From Epinephelus fuscoguttatus (lineage: Eukaryota > Chordata > Actinopteri > Perciformes > Serranidae): a DNA stretch of 64,000 nt. Below the pieces are notes generated by a model. That model was not told the DNA's origin and did no database searches. It saw only the letters and a list, made by a program, of their open reading frames with translations. Shown one piece after another: positions 11,492-22,389 of this stretch. The stretch spans positions 34,682,598-34,746,597 of the forward strand of contig NC_064770.1 in NCBI RefSeq assembly GCF_011397635.1, read 5' to 3'. Every line of letters begins with the position of its first letter. The stretch's first letter is position 1. A program made the translations under genes and the position numbers.

Positions 11492-12663
11492 CTCCTTTCT
11501 CAGGGTTTTAGGACTTGTTCCTGCAGCACTGTGTTGGTCCATAATCCAAAATATTGGACGAAGGTGAAAAAATAACAGCTCACCAAAGCTGAAACTCAAC
11601 CTGAGGGGAGGTAACAAATGTCAAGGCAATATCCCTGTTTGTTGCGGCATTTCACAGACTACAACAACAACAACAAAAAGTCAACCTTGTGGTCAGTGAC
11701 GGACTGGGACCAAAAAGAGGCCCTGGCATTTTTGACACAGAGGCCCCATGGCAGCACATCAGCCAGCCAGGGGTGAAAAATTTTCATATTATTTTACAAA
11801 AAAATATGCATTTTTACGTCATTTTAGATCATCAGTTCCTTATTTGTGAAAGAACAGGCGTGGTGTCTCATATTCCCCCTCCCACATTTTACTAGGTACT
11901 ATGATTGATGATTTTACACATACTAACATAAAGAACACTACCATTGGCGGAACGTTTCAGAGCGCGACAGAGACACAGAGTGTTCCACAACTACCATAGA
12001 AACTCACACACTCACTGCCTTGATGCACAATAGAAGAGGAGATATACAGACACAGTCATTATGAATGATAAAATTGATTTGTGGCTTGCATGGGAGCATG
12101 TGGAAAGCTAACCATATGATGAGAATGCAGAAATTCAGAACACACACCACGCAGTCAACTCACTACAATCGCACTGGTACAGTAGACAACAATGCACAGC
12201 ACACAAGATAATAAGGCAGCAGCAGAACCCCCATAAATTCAGGCACGTTCAAAGGCCAGACTAATAACCTCAGTTAATAATACTAGCTCTATGTCTACCA
12301 AAACACAAAAATCTGAAATCAAACACCACACAACTTCATCCTAAAGGCTGAGCCTACTTCCACCATTAACCATAGGCGCCCCCTCTTGGACAGAATACAG
12401 CACAACCAAATTATAACAGAAACATAAATATTACACCAACTTCAATGCATATTACAATAGCATTAGCAAAACATGAAAGCAGTCAGCCACAGTGCACAAT
12501 TTCAAATTATCAATAGCAATAGTTACAATAAAGACAGAAGGACCCTGTATACAGCTAGAGTATAAAAATAAATATGTGTCTCTCAGTGTCTTCTTTAAAA
12601 TCTCTTCTTAAGACTCACATTTATCGTATGGTCTTTTCTAAATTGAACTGTTTACAAATTAAG

Positions 12664-12666
<3 letters not shown>

Positions 12667-12713
<47 letters not shown>

Positions 12714-12714
12714 G
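12667..12714. repeat. (TTA)n microsatellite inside the hAT element
   Basis: About 15 TTA units are read directly, just downstream on the minus strand of the transposase N-terminal frame. Confidence 0.95.
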
Positions 12715-12722
12715 TCTTACCT

Positions 12723-13010
12723 TTAAGTAGTTAGCAGGCTGCGAAGGAGTTTGCTCTTCTCTGAGGCAGAGGCCGTACTGCTAGCTGCACTTGCTGCAGA
12801 GGTGCTCAGTCTGTCGCCGCTGGGTAAACACTTTTTTGTAAATAAATTGGATATTTTCGCATACTTTTCACTCTCCGCGAGCATAGCTTTCCTTTTTTTC
12901 TCTCTTTTTCTCTGATCCACCCTTCTCCACCCATCTTTTCGTGCCTTGATCCATTTTCTTTTCTTGTTGTGATGTTGTCGTTGACGTTGAGTGCATTGCC
13001 CATCATTCAT
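12723..13010 (-). pseudogene. N-terminal fragment of hAT transposase
   Basis: The 95-codon minus-strand frame starts MNDGQCTQRQ and continues with Lys/Arg-rich text (KKRKWIKARKDGWRR, QRKREKKRKAMLAE), then KISNLFTKK and a Ser/Ala-rich linker. This layout is typical of the first exon of fish hAT transposases of the TTF/ZMYM type. It stops before any zinc finger or catalytic domain, so it is non-functional as a transposase. Confidence 0.5.
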
Positions 13011-13559
13011 TTGTCACTTGTCAGATGTCAAATGTCATCACTCAATGATCGCTAGAAAATGCTTGATGACCAAAAACACTTTATATTACCTGTAGCCCCA
13101 TTTCACTCATATTTATTTAAACTTATATTTAGGCTACTACTTATATGTATATTGTGGCCGATAAAAATGTTTTGGGTTGCCAAGAGAAGATTTATTTATT
13201 TATTTTTTAATTTTTTTTGCCTGGCAGCTGGCGGCCACAGGGCCATGCAGCTGTTCTGGCATTTGCCCAGATGCCAGATGGCCAGTCCGTCACTGCTTGT
13301 GGTGGTGTAAGCGGAAAGGTCAAGGGGTCACCAAAATCATTAGGACTCATATTCCTACAACTGTGAACTGACCTGCCATTCCTAGTGCCATGCTAGCATC
13401 ATCTGATGATTATGAGTTATGAGTTTAACAGTTGCTGTACTGTATATGCTATATTTTACATGAAGGTGTATGGGTTTCTTCATCTGTGCTTTTTGTATGC
13501 TTCCAATTCTGTCGCAGCTAAAGTGCAAAGTCTAACCCATCAAAGACCCAGTACCTGGT

Positions 13560-13621
13560 ATCTCCATTCATTCTTTCTCTCTTTTTCTCCTTCTGTATAA
13601 AGCCTCCTCCATACCAACAGG
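13560..13621 (+). promoter_or_regulatory. Probable 3' splice site before the fusion-gene start codon
   Basis: A pyrimidine-rich run (ttctttctctctttttctcc) is followed by CCAACAG immediately before GATGGCC, where ATG is at 13622. This suggests the start codon lies at the beginning of a second exon, with a non-coding first exon upstream that I could not place. No TATA box or CpG-rich promoter is obvious in 13300-13560, which is mostly repeat remnant. Confidence 0.4.
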
Positions 13622-16600
13622 ATGGCCCTTCTCGACTACCCTGTTCCAGAGTTGGATGTTACCTTGCAAGAAGTGAGCCGTGTCCTGCAGCTCACTTTAA
13701 CTCCTGACCTTTACCCAGAGTTCAAAAGTACGCTGGATCAGCAGAGGGAGCTCCTTCAAGAGGCCCAGAGAAAATTTGCGACTAGAGCTTCAGGCCAAGA
13801 GAACTGGGTGACGGAGCAGTTCAAGAAAGGTCTGCTGTCATGTGCTGACCCACTGCCCACCTCCACTGCTCTCCCTGTTGTTCTTCGACCTTCCAAAGCA
13901 AAGGGATGTACCCAGCTGGGGAGAGCAGCCTCTCTGCTCTGGGCGGCAGCAAAGCTGTACAGTGAGCCCTTGTTACTGGAGGGCAATGTGCCAATGGAGC
14001 GCACACAGCAGTCTGAGGTATTTGCTGCCAGCCGGATTCCTGGAAGGAGTCAAGATGAGATTAAGGTGAGATTACTGGTAGGGCACAACTGATGAGATTC
14101 ATCAGAGCAAAATGAAAAATTAAAGGTTTTCAATTATCAATATGTCAGATCAGCTCTTTTTCTAATCTGTAGCTTTGTTTTCTCCAGGTCTACCCAGACA
14201 GCCTCCATGCCATCATCACCTGTGTTGGAGGAGTGTTCCCTGTTGACATACTGTGGCGTCCAAGCACTGGTGGGCCGCTTTCTGCTCGACCATTCATTGA
14301 CATCTACAACCAACTGGCTCAGGTGATGGATCAACCCAGTGCAGGAAAACAGAACGACCCCTCTGTCATTTGCAGCCTCTCAGCTCTGGAGCGCAGAGCC
14401 TGGGCTGCCACCAGAGAAGAGATCCTGGAGCAAGGAGGAGACGCAGCAGCATCACTGAAGCTGATGGAGAGTGCCGTGCTGACACTCTGTCTGGAAGTCT
14501 GCAACGTGCCGTCTGAACTGGCTGATGTCCTCAACGCAGTGAGGCTGGGAGGAGGAGACGGCCCATATCTGAGATACTATGACAAGGTAATGAATTGAAT
14601 CTGGATAAAGGTCCAATTTCTCACCTCTTTCACACGCACACTTTTACACTGTTAACTTGGTATTTGATAATTATCATGGCACACTCTAGAATAGCAGTAA
14701 TTAGGCAATGTATTGCTGCCCAAGTAGATAGAGATATTTTTTATTGCCCTCACTGAAATGTTGAAATGAACTAAGAAAATAAACCAATCTTTGTTGTTCT
14801 ACTGTTTTTGAACAGGTGGTGAACCTGGTGGTCTTCAAGGACAGCACAGCTGGGATGTTGTTTGAGCACAGCGCTGTGGATGGGATGGTTGCTGGGCTTG
14901 TGACTGAGAATGTGTACAGGCTGTCTGAGACTGCTGACTTAAAACTAGTCCATACTGATACGGACAAAATGAACGGGTCTGTCACAGTAAATAATGTTGA
15001 TTCTGTTAGTCCAGAATCCCTAACATTCCCCTTGCAAGGAGTAAATACTCCCAAACTGAGCCCTGACTTAAAAGCAACACACCCAGTTCTCACTCTTGAT
15101 GTGCCCTCCTTTCCTGATGTCTTCTCTACCCTCAGAGGGCAGAGAGGTCTGTATGATGCTTGGATCAACTTCTCTTTGCAGCTTTCCCTGAGGCAGACTC
15201 TTGGGGAATCTGCAACCAGGCACCTTCTTGTCACACCTACCCATATGCGCCACTTCAAACATGGCCGTTGTGATCCTACATACTCACTCACCATGCATTT
15301 TCACAAGTTAGCAGGTGCCTTGGTGTCTTGCATTGGTCCAGATAACAAAATCCAGTACACCACTGACCTCCTACGTCTGTTCCATGTTGCCTTTCTGGAG
15401 CATAAGAGCCTCATCAAAAACACCAAAAGTGGTCAAGGAGTTGGTCCCCACCTGGCTGCCCTGCGTAGACTGTTGCCACCTAATAATCCACTGAGAAAGT
15501 ACCTGGACCCCTTTGGATGTCCATCTGTGTACCTCACAGGTACAGATCTGGTCGAGGATGTGGAGTGTGGAGTAGGTAATGTTTATGCCCAGGATCAGTT
15601 GGCTGTAACCTACCTTGGGAGGACAGACAAGGTTCGCCTTGTGCTTAATGGGAAAGGGAGCTTTGCTCTGGTACTGGAGAAGCTTAAAGAAAGCCTGATG
15701 ATAAACCTGAAGTTAGTGATGCTTCTAGCTCTAAGATACGCCATTGCATGCCAGATGGGAGCCCTGGAGTGTCTACTGAATCAAGGTCAAACAGAGAAAA
15801 TGAATGGAGAAACAAACCAATGTCAAGAGAGCCCAGACAATGGCAAAACTACTGTTGACCACCCCTCTGGAATGAGCACAGACCACACTCTGGTGATCCA
15901 CGGTGGCGCTGGAGAGGAGGTGATGCTGAACACTGAAGTGATTGGAGTTATTGAGTTTGCTCTACAGACAGCCTTAACTCTTGGATCTCGAGTGCTTCAA
16001 CAAGGTGGCAAGAGTCTAGATGCAGTTCAGAAGTCAGTAGAAGCTCTGGAGGACTGCTTCCTGTTTAATGCAGGTAAAGGCTCAGTATTCAACAGAGATG
16101 GCAAAAATGAACTGGAAGCAGCCATCGTGGATGGCAATGCAATGAGGTCAGGATCTGTTGCTTGTGTGCAAAGTGTGAAGAACCCAATAAAAGCAGCCAG
16201 ATGTGTCATGGAGAACAGCTCACATTCACTCATTGTAGGAGACGGGGCTGAAGAGTTTCTGCAAGGGTTGGAGGAGAAGGAGAAGCCTGTTGGGCCTGAA
16301 TATTTCCACACTGATATACGTCACAGACAGTTAGCAGCAAAGCTCACTGTTGGAAATACCTCAACAAACAATCACCCCCAGACAGTCGGAGCTGTGGCTT
16401 TGGATCGTTGGAGTGGGTTGGCTGCTGCATCCTCCACAGGTGGGCTAGTAGGAAAGCTGAAAGGGCGAGTTGGGGACACAGCAGTAGTAGGGGCAGGAAT
16501 ATATGCTGATGATAAAGTAGCTATTACCTGCTCTGGAGATGGAGATGTATTTCTGAGGCACACAGTTGCACAGAAAATAGCCAGTCTCTACCACCACAAA

Positions 16601-18720
16601 GGCTACAGCCTTAGGCAGGCATGTAGAGAAGTGATGGCTGAAAATTTGGATGGGATCTGTGCAGGGGTCATTGCTGTGGACAGTAAAGGTGATGCCATCG
16701 TTGAAACAAATGCTGGTGTAATGTTTGTGGCCTCAATGATAGGCGGCATTTCACGAGTAGAGGTCCTCAAGCCCCTGAAGAGCTTCTCTGATGTGATCTG
16801 GGAAACAGATGAGCTGGTTGCCTACCTGGATCCCAAACCCTGGATCCCTGGGTCAACCATCCTGACTAGAAAAGCTCTAAGCGGGGCAAGGAGCATCTTC
16901 AAGTTGGCTACAACTGATTTTGTGGCTATGCTGCAAGGAGCAAGAGCTGTGTCAAGCTTGCTATGTGAGCGACTGGGAGTGCAGCGCTGTGCTTTGGTTT
17001 TCCATCCAACCCCTGATCAGCCAGCACAAATCAAACTGCTCCCACTTCATGGCCTAGAGCCAAAGTGGCAGCCCCATCTTTCACATGAAGAGGAATTCCA
17101 CACTAATGATCCTGGCTACTGCACCTCAAAGAGCGGCCCACGGTGGGATGATGAGGCACTGGCCCAGGTTCAAGCCAAGATTAGAAATGGACTGCCAACA
17201 CCAAATGCACCTTCTTGCTTTGACTTTTTTGGAGATGCTTCCAATGATAACCTGTTCAGTCGTATTGTACGTGGAGAGCAACAACAGTGGAGAGTGTGGG
17301 AAGACAGTGAGCATGTCGCCTTCCTGACACCGTACCCAAACTCTCCTGGACTAACAGTTGTGGTGCCACGCAAACCACTCTCCAGTGACATCTTCAAACT
17401 GGAGGAAGCTGACTACAAAGCACTGATCCTTGCCACTTGCAAAGTTGCCAAACTACTGGAGGAGGGGATGAGAGCTCAAGGTGTTGCCCTGATCTTCGAG
17501 GGCTTTGAGATCGACTATGCTCATGCCAAGCTAATCCCTCTGTTGCCTTCACCAGATGGTACAAAGCCTGCTGAGCTTCAACCAGAATGCTTCCAAACCT
17601 ACCCTGGATATGTGTCATCACTGCACGGCCCAGCTGCCAACCCTGAGGCCCTCAAAAAGATCCACTCCAAAATCACCCAGTGCAGGCCTCCTCATTCATG
17701 GCAAGACCCTCAGTCTCACTCCACACTTGCCATCAAGAGCCAGTGGTATCGCAACCTGTTCCAGATTCAGAACACTCTTTCCACAGCACAGTGGAATATT
17801 TCCACACTTCCTGCCAGTTCTCCTACGCTTTGACCCCTCTCACCACAGACACCATCTCCTCACCAATGGGCCTGGGATCTGACTCAGAACCAGTTTCTGT
17901 TAGCCTGCTGGGCCAGGACATCTACCTGGCTGACTCAATGCAATTTGTACTTGAATACTTCCTTCGCTTCCAGGAGAACCTGCCAGGGACGTACTACATA
18001 TCTCCCAGCTTCAGAGGGGAAGATCCTGATGCCACACACTTGAACCAGTTCTACCACGTGGAGTGTGAACTGTTGGGTGACATGGACAATGCCATCTCTA
18101 CAGCAGAGGGATACTTGGCTCATCTCACCAAGTCCATGTTGAAGAAACACTCTGATATTATCCTCAACACTGCCGGGACCATTACACATGTCAAAGCCAT
18201 GCTGAGTAAGCTGGATGGAAAAACCCCACTCCCAAGAATCCCTCTAGACCAGGCCATTCCCATGATGCCCTCTGCTGACTGCTTAGAGTGGGTCCAAGAT
18301 GGACAGCCGCAGTTTGGCAGAAAGCTAACACGCAAAGGAGAGCGAGTCTTGATAGAGAAATATGGTGGTGCTGTTTGGCTGACTGAGATGGACCATCTAG
18401 GAGTTCCCTTCTACCAGGCGTATGTGGAAGGCACTGGGCGGTGCAAAGCCAAAGCTGCTGACCTCCTCCTGGGGCTGGGTGAGACTGTGGGTCTCGGTGA
18501 ACGTCATTCCACCCCTGAGATGGTACAGGAGGCCCTCAGGCATCATGCAGTACCAGAGCAGTCTTACAAATGGTACATCAACATGAGGCAAGTGAAACCA
18601 CTCCTCACCAGTGGATGGGGCATGGGGACGGAGCGCTACTTGTGTTGGCTGCTTCAGCATGATGACATCAGAGATATACATATCATTCCCAGGATGAAAG
18701 GAATGAAATACATGCCCTAA
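13622..18720 (+). CDS. Five-module fusion: choline/carnitine acyltransferase - isoaspartyl peptidase/asparaginase - HIT - HIT - AsnRS-like synthetase
   Basis: Three coding exons, all joined in phase 0: 13622-14065, 14188-14586 and 14816-18720, giving about 1,582 residues. Residues 1-605 are a choline/carnitine acyltransferase: N-terminal PVPELDVTLQ, RYYDK, and catalytic His299 in EHSAVDG. Residues 638-925 are a plant/bacterial-type isoaspartyl peptidase/L-asparaginase: HGGAG start, FNAGKGSVF, nucleophile Thr804 in QTVGAVALD, GRVGDTAVVGAGIYAD, and CSGDGDVFLR. Residues 928-1068 and 1081-1200 are two HIT-type domains; the second keeps the middle His1184 in YAHAKLIP. Residues 1249-1582 are a class II AsnRS/asparagine-synthetase-like catalytic domain (SFRGED motif 2, GMGTER motif 3). 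The reading frame breaks by one base at 17777-17781 (one T short), just after QIQNT, and resumes in the next frame as HSTVEYFH; similarity is continuous across it. The start ATG follows a splice-acceptor-like CCAACAG, so a 5' non-coding exon is likely. The combined reaction is unknown; a role in Asp/Asn or acyl-conjugate metabolism is inferred. Confidence 0.88.
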
Positions 18721-21290
18721 CCATGAGTACTACACCGATCTTCAGGTTATTAAATGTGATATACTTGTAATAACTGGGCCAAAGAGGAATATACAGTATG
18801 GATTTTAACCATAAAAATGCATCAATAATTCAGACACTGGAGCTTTTTTCCAGCTTTGGGTGTCTTATAATCATCACCAAGTAAAAAGTGGCAAAAATCA
18901 ATACATCTAAAGAGAGTTTAATTTGAAATAAGGAAGTAAATCAGCAGTTGTTTAAGAGTTTGTTTCCTGTTACACGGTAAAGCTTTAGTGCCAATATAAC
19001 TGCAAAGTGAGCATACACAAACAGTGAAAGTACAACCTGAATTGTTTCAGCATTTCATTTCTTGTTGTATCATTATGTATAGTGTTGACAATATAATTAG
19101 TTTCAGGTTGTAAAGTCTTTCAGACTATGCAAGGACAACATAAGGTGCTACAGTTGTTATAACGGTTGGCCATATTTTCATAAATAATAATACAGCATCA
19201 TCTCAGCAAGCAAAGCAAATCTGTGTACCGTTCCTCACTATGTTATTTTGTTTTATTTCTATTAAATTGTTTTGGTATTTAAAGGATTTTTGTGAAAGTC
19301 ATATGGATCTTGTATCATTGCTCTTTTTAATGAAGTAAAAATGACTTTTTAAAAACATATCATGTGTGGATGGATTACTGACATGGACAATGGGACGTAA
19401 CATTTTATAAAATATGTCATATTATGTATAAAGAGTAACCAATCACCTTCTGAAAATGTATTTTTGCCGACCCCCAGTAGTTTAATTTCTCACCTTGCTG
19501 TGGGGATGTACAGATGTACTCTAGGACTTCATGACATCACTCCTGGGTTGGTTACAGGTAAAATAAAAGACACCTCTTTTTTCTATTTTATTTTATTATA
19601 GTTTATTTTATTTTATTTTATTTTATAAATGTAGTTTGTTCCACTGAACAAAACACACCTCTGTTCACACCCAACCACACTTATGAGTGATGCTGATGGG
19701 ATCAGAGGTGAAACGGGATTGCTATTTTCAGAGAGGGTAGTGAAACACTTCTTTTCAGTCCGATGTAAAGTCACTCTTTATACTGACAACAGACCTGACT
19801 GGATAATGTCAGTCTACCAATTAGGGCTACAACAACATCTCAGTTTTTCACTCTTATATATCTGAGCAATGAGCTGAAAGTGGCTGAACTCTGCATTGAC
19901 CTGGAAAGTTGGGCCACCAGTACTATCAACACTCTGACATTATAAGGAGTCAGTTGGGTCAGTGTTCATAATGGAAACTTAAAAGACTGTACATGATTTA
20001 GATATACAGATTTAGATATATAAAATGCTCTGGGCTAAATCTTTCCAATAACTAAGAATGTCACATGCAGATTTGCTCACACCTGCAAATCCATACAAAC
20101 ACTTTGCACGGAAGGATTTTGGTCAAAGGTGACCCAATACTTTAATAAATGCTATGTATCTGGGTGAGAACTATTCATGATTATTAATATTCCAATAAAA
20201 ATGGTCAGTGACTCAAAAATGGCTCGGCAGCATCTGCTCACCAATAACTTCGTGAAGAAGAAGCTCTAGAGATGTCACCTTCCCCAAACACTTCACCAAC
20301 ATCAAAGGTAACGTCGCAAAAGTCTCCATTGTACCTGAAATTCAACTTTTGATGAGGTTGGTTCCCTCTATTCTATCAAGTATCAAAGCAGTGTTCAAGA
20401 ATAAAATCCAAAGAGCACGCTGTCAGGAAGCGCTTAATTGGGTGTATCAGACATTTTCACCATTTATTTGTAAACACAGCTGTGATGTGCACAATTATAT
20501 CACATTGTACTGCGAAACCACATCATTGGCACAGTGGAATACAACTTCAAGTAAAAGCCACCTAACATGACATCTTAGCAGTAACATCTTTGTCTCTTAT
20601 AATAGATTGTAATCTGTTGTTTGCATTTGTATGCATATAGATATTCACCCTCTGCTAGCATTTAGGTATACTACTTTACAGCATTCCTTATTTAATACAG
20701 TCTTTAATTTTTACTTTCCATCCATCCATCCATCCATCCATCCTGTGAGAGTTGTCTTTCCATATTATTGTCCTTCTCTCTTTTAAACTGGTCTTTGTGT
20801 TGTGTGCTGTTTGTATAGTCCATTTGTTTTCCCCGTGTAATTGCTTTTCCTTTATTTTTTATAATTTTTGCTATTTTTTTGATTGTGAAACACTTTGGTC
20901 AGCTGTTATTATTGCTTTTAAATGTGCTTTATGAATAAATTTGGATTGGATAGGAACCACAAATGATATTTGAAGAGGAGACATCTTTTTTTCATTCTCC
21001 TGGTCTAACTCTATCAGCTTTCACAAAAAAAAGACATTGCCGCTCTCTGTCTAAAATATTTTTCCATCACTTTATCTTAAATAATTTATGGCAATACCCA
21101 AAAGTAACCGTTACATCATAAAAAGACAATGACGGAGACACAAACATTGCATCATGTTTTTTGTTTGTTTGTTTGTTTTTGCATCATGTAAAATTCATCC
21201 GATTTCTAAAATAGATATTTACAATAGAAATAGTATAAAAATACGCTAAAAATGAATTTAAAAATAAAAGTTTAAAATGTGTAACTGTAT
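18721..21290. other. 3' flank and spacer
   Basis: The first few hundred bases after the stop at 18720 are probably 3' UTR, with an ATTAAA variant signal near 18749. Further on there is an imperfect (TTTTA)n tract at about 19586-19628 and a (CCAT)n tract at about 20717-20742. From about 20755 to 20960 there is text resembling the 3' tail of an L2/Rex-type LINE (gaaacactttggtca then atgtgctttatgaataaa). No other gene is seen. Confidence 0.5.
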
Positions 21291-21529
21291 TGTGACGATA
21301 GTAACCCGGATGTACCGTTGAGTAGTAGACTATTTGTTTCCGGTTGCCACTGTCTCTCTGACCCCCGGCTTGAGCAGAGCTCTGCCTCTGTCTGAAGATT
21401 ATCTTTGCTCTTATTTCTGAAACGTAGGTTGGTGTGTGTGTGTTTTGCTGTGTGTTCTTGTCTGTTTGCCTCCTCTGTGTCCTCCGCTCTGTTTTTATGA
21501 CTGCGTCTTATCAGCGAGGCTGGTTAAAG
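21290..21529 (+). promoter_or_regulatory. mief1: TATA-less promoter and non-coding first exon of mief1
   Basis: Two ETS-type sites sit close together (CCGGATGT at about 21308 and TTTCCGGTTG at about 21338). There is no TATA box, and a good 5' splice site (TTAAAG/GTAAGG) lies at about 21529/21530. This is the arrangement of a housekeeping promoter followed by a non-coding exon. The exact transcription start is not visible. The assignment to mief1 rests on position and strand. Confidence 0.5.
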
Positions 21530-22389
21530 GTAAGGTCGTAGCCCAACAGCTAGCTAGCGTGCTAAGCTAACATGCTAGCCAGGAGTGAGCGAATGTGTGA
21601 CTTTCCATGGAGCCAGCCATTTTCTAAAGACAAATGAGCCTCGGTGGATTACTTAGCCTTTGTTTTGTAATTAGTAGAGGCAATGGTCACACAGCAGGCG
21701 TTGGGGATCTGGGAGGTAGTGAGCCACGATGTGAAGCTAAGTGGGCGCATTTGGATGGTTGCTAACCTTAGCAAACGCTACAGTCTGTGTAAGCTCTGCA
21801 CCTGAGGGACAGTGGTGTGGTTGAGTGTGAAGAATTAGTGCCATCCAGCAGGCGACATGTGAACTGTAGAAATGAGCAGGCTGTTGTGCCCTCTGTCATA
21901 AAAGTGTCCAGCTTTTAATTGTGAAGTTAATCTACAACCTACTGTCTTTAATGCAGAGATAAGCTGCATAAATATGTGCTGCATGGGTCATGGATGAACT
22001 GTGGGATCATGTTTGCTTTGTGCATCCCTCCACACTACTATTTATAATACAGAACAGAGTGGTCACCAAATAAGGGTGAAAGGCAGGCAGCTTTCCTAAG
22101 GAGCTTTGTGCATGACTTCTCAGTGCAGTGCATAAACTGTTAAAATAAGTTAATCTCTACAGCAGCTCTTGCTTCCTCTCTCTCTCCACCAGACTCTCTG
22201 ATTGTGACTTCATTTTTATCTTTCATTTTTTACCAGTTACATCCTTCAATGAAAATCCAGCATGATGACCAGATTAACTTTTGTCCCATATGACCTTTCT
22301 ATTATTTTAGACATGGTTGCATATATTCAATTGAATACAGTCCAGTAATATTCGAACTGAATATTGTAGTGTTTTTTTTTTTTTTTAAT

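Larger units (their letters stand above)
10260..11530 (+). mobile_element. Dispersed element carrying a THAP-type ORF
   Basis: The sequence around 10430-10800 (gggatttttccattggattt; gcttcaaagctcactagtgg) and again at about 11480-11515 recurs at 62090-62330, 62620-62720 and 62760-62800. This shows both are copies of one dispersed family. The copy here holds about 680 bp between those landmarks, including a (TATC)n tract and the THAP ORF, that is missing from the copy near 62 kb. The element type is unknown; THAP domains are typical of P-like and some other transposons. Confidence 0.5.
11694..13295 (-). mobile_element. hAT transposon, ~1.6 kb, with perfect 8 bp target duplication
   Basis: The element begins CAGTGACGGACTGG and ends with its inverted repeat CCAGTCCGTCACTG. 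It is bounded by identical 8 bp direct repeats CTTGTGGT at 11686-11693 and 13296-13303. The 8 bp duplication and CAGTG-type ends place it in the hAT superfamily. A minus-strand frame near the right end encodes the basic N-terminal tail typical of hAT (ZMYM1-like/TTF) transposases. The catalytic core is not recognisable, so this is an internally deleted or decayed copy. It landed inside an older dispersed repeat whose halves flank it. Confidence 0.85.

Noticed and set aside
12723-13010. Basic 95-residue ORF as a novel nuclear protein
   Set aside because: It sits inside a hAT element bounded by 8 bp target duplications and matches the style of a hAT transposase N-terminus.
14701-15294. 197-codon minus-strand ORF opposite the fusion gene
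   Set aside because: It lies antisense to exon 3 and crosses its 3' splice site. The plus-strand frame has clear family motifs; this frame has none.
17771-17833. Programmed -1 ribosomal frameshifting in the fusion gene
   Set aside because: The site CTTTCC does not form a recognised slippery heptamer, and I see no obvious downstream pseudoknot. A missing base is the simpler reading.
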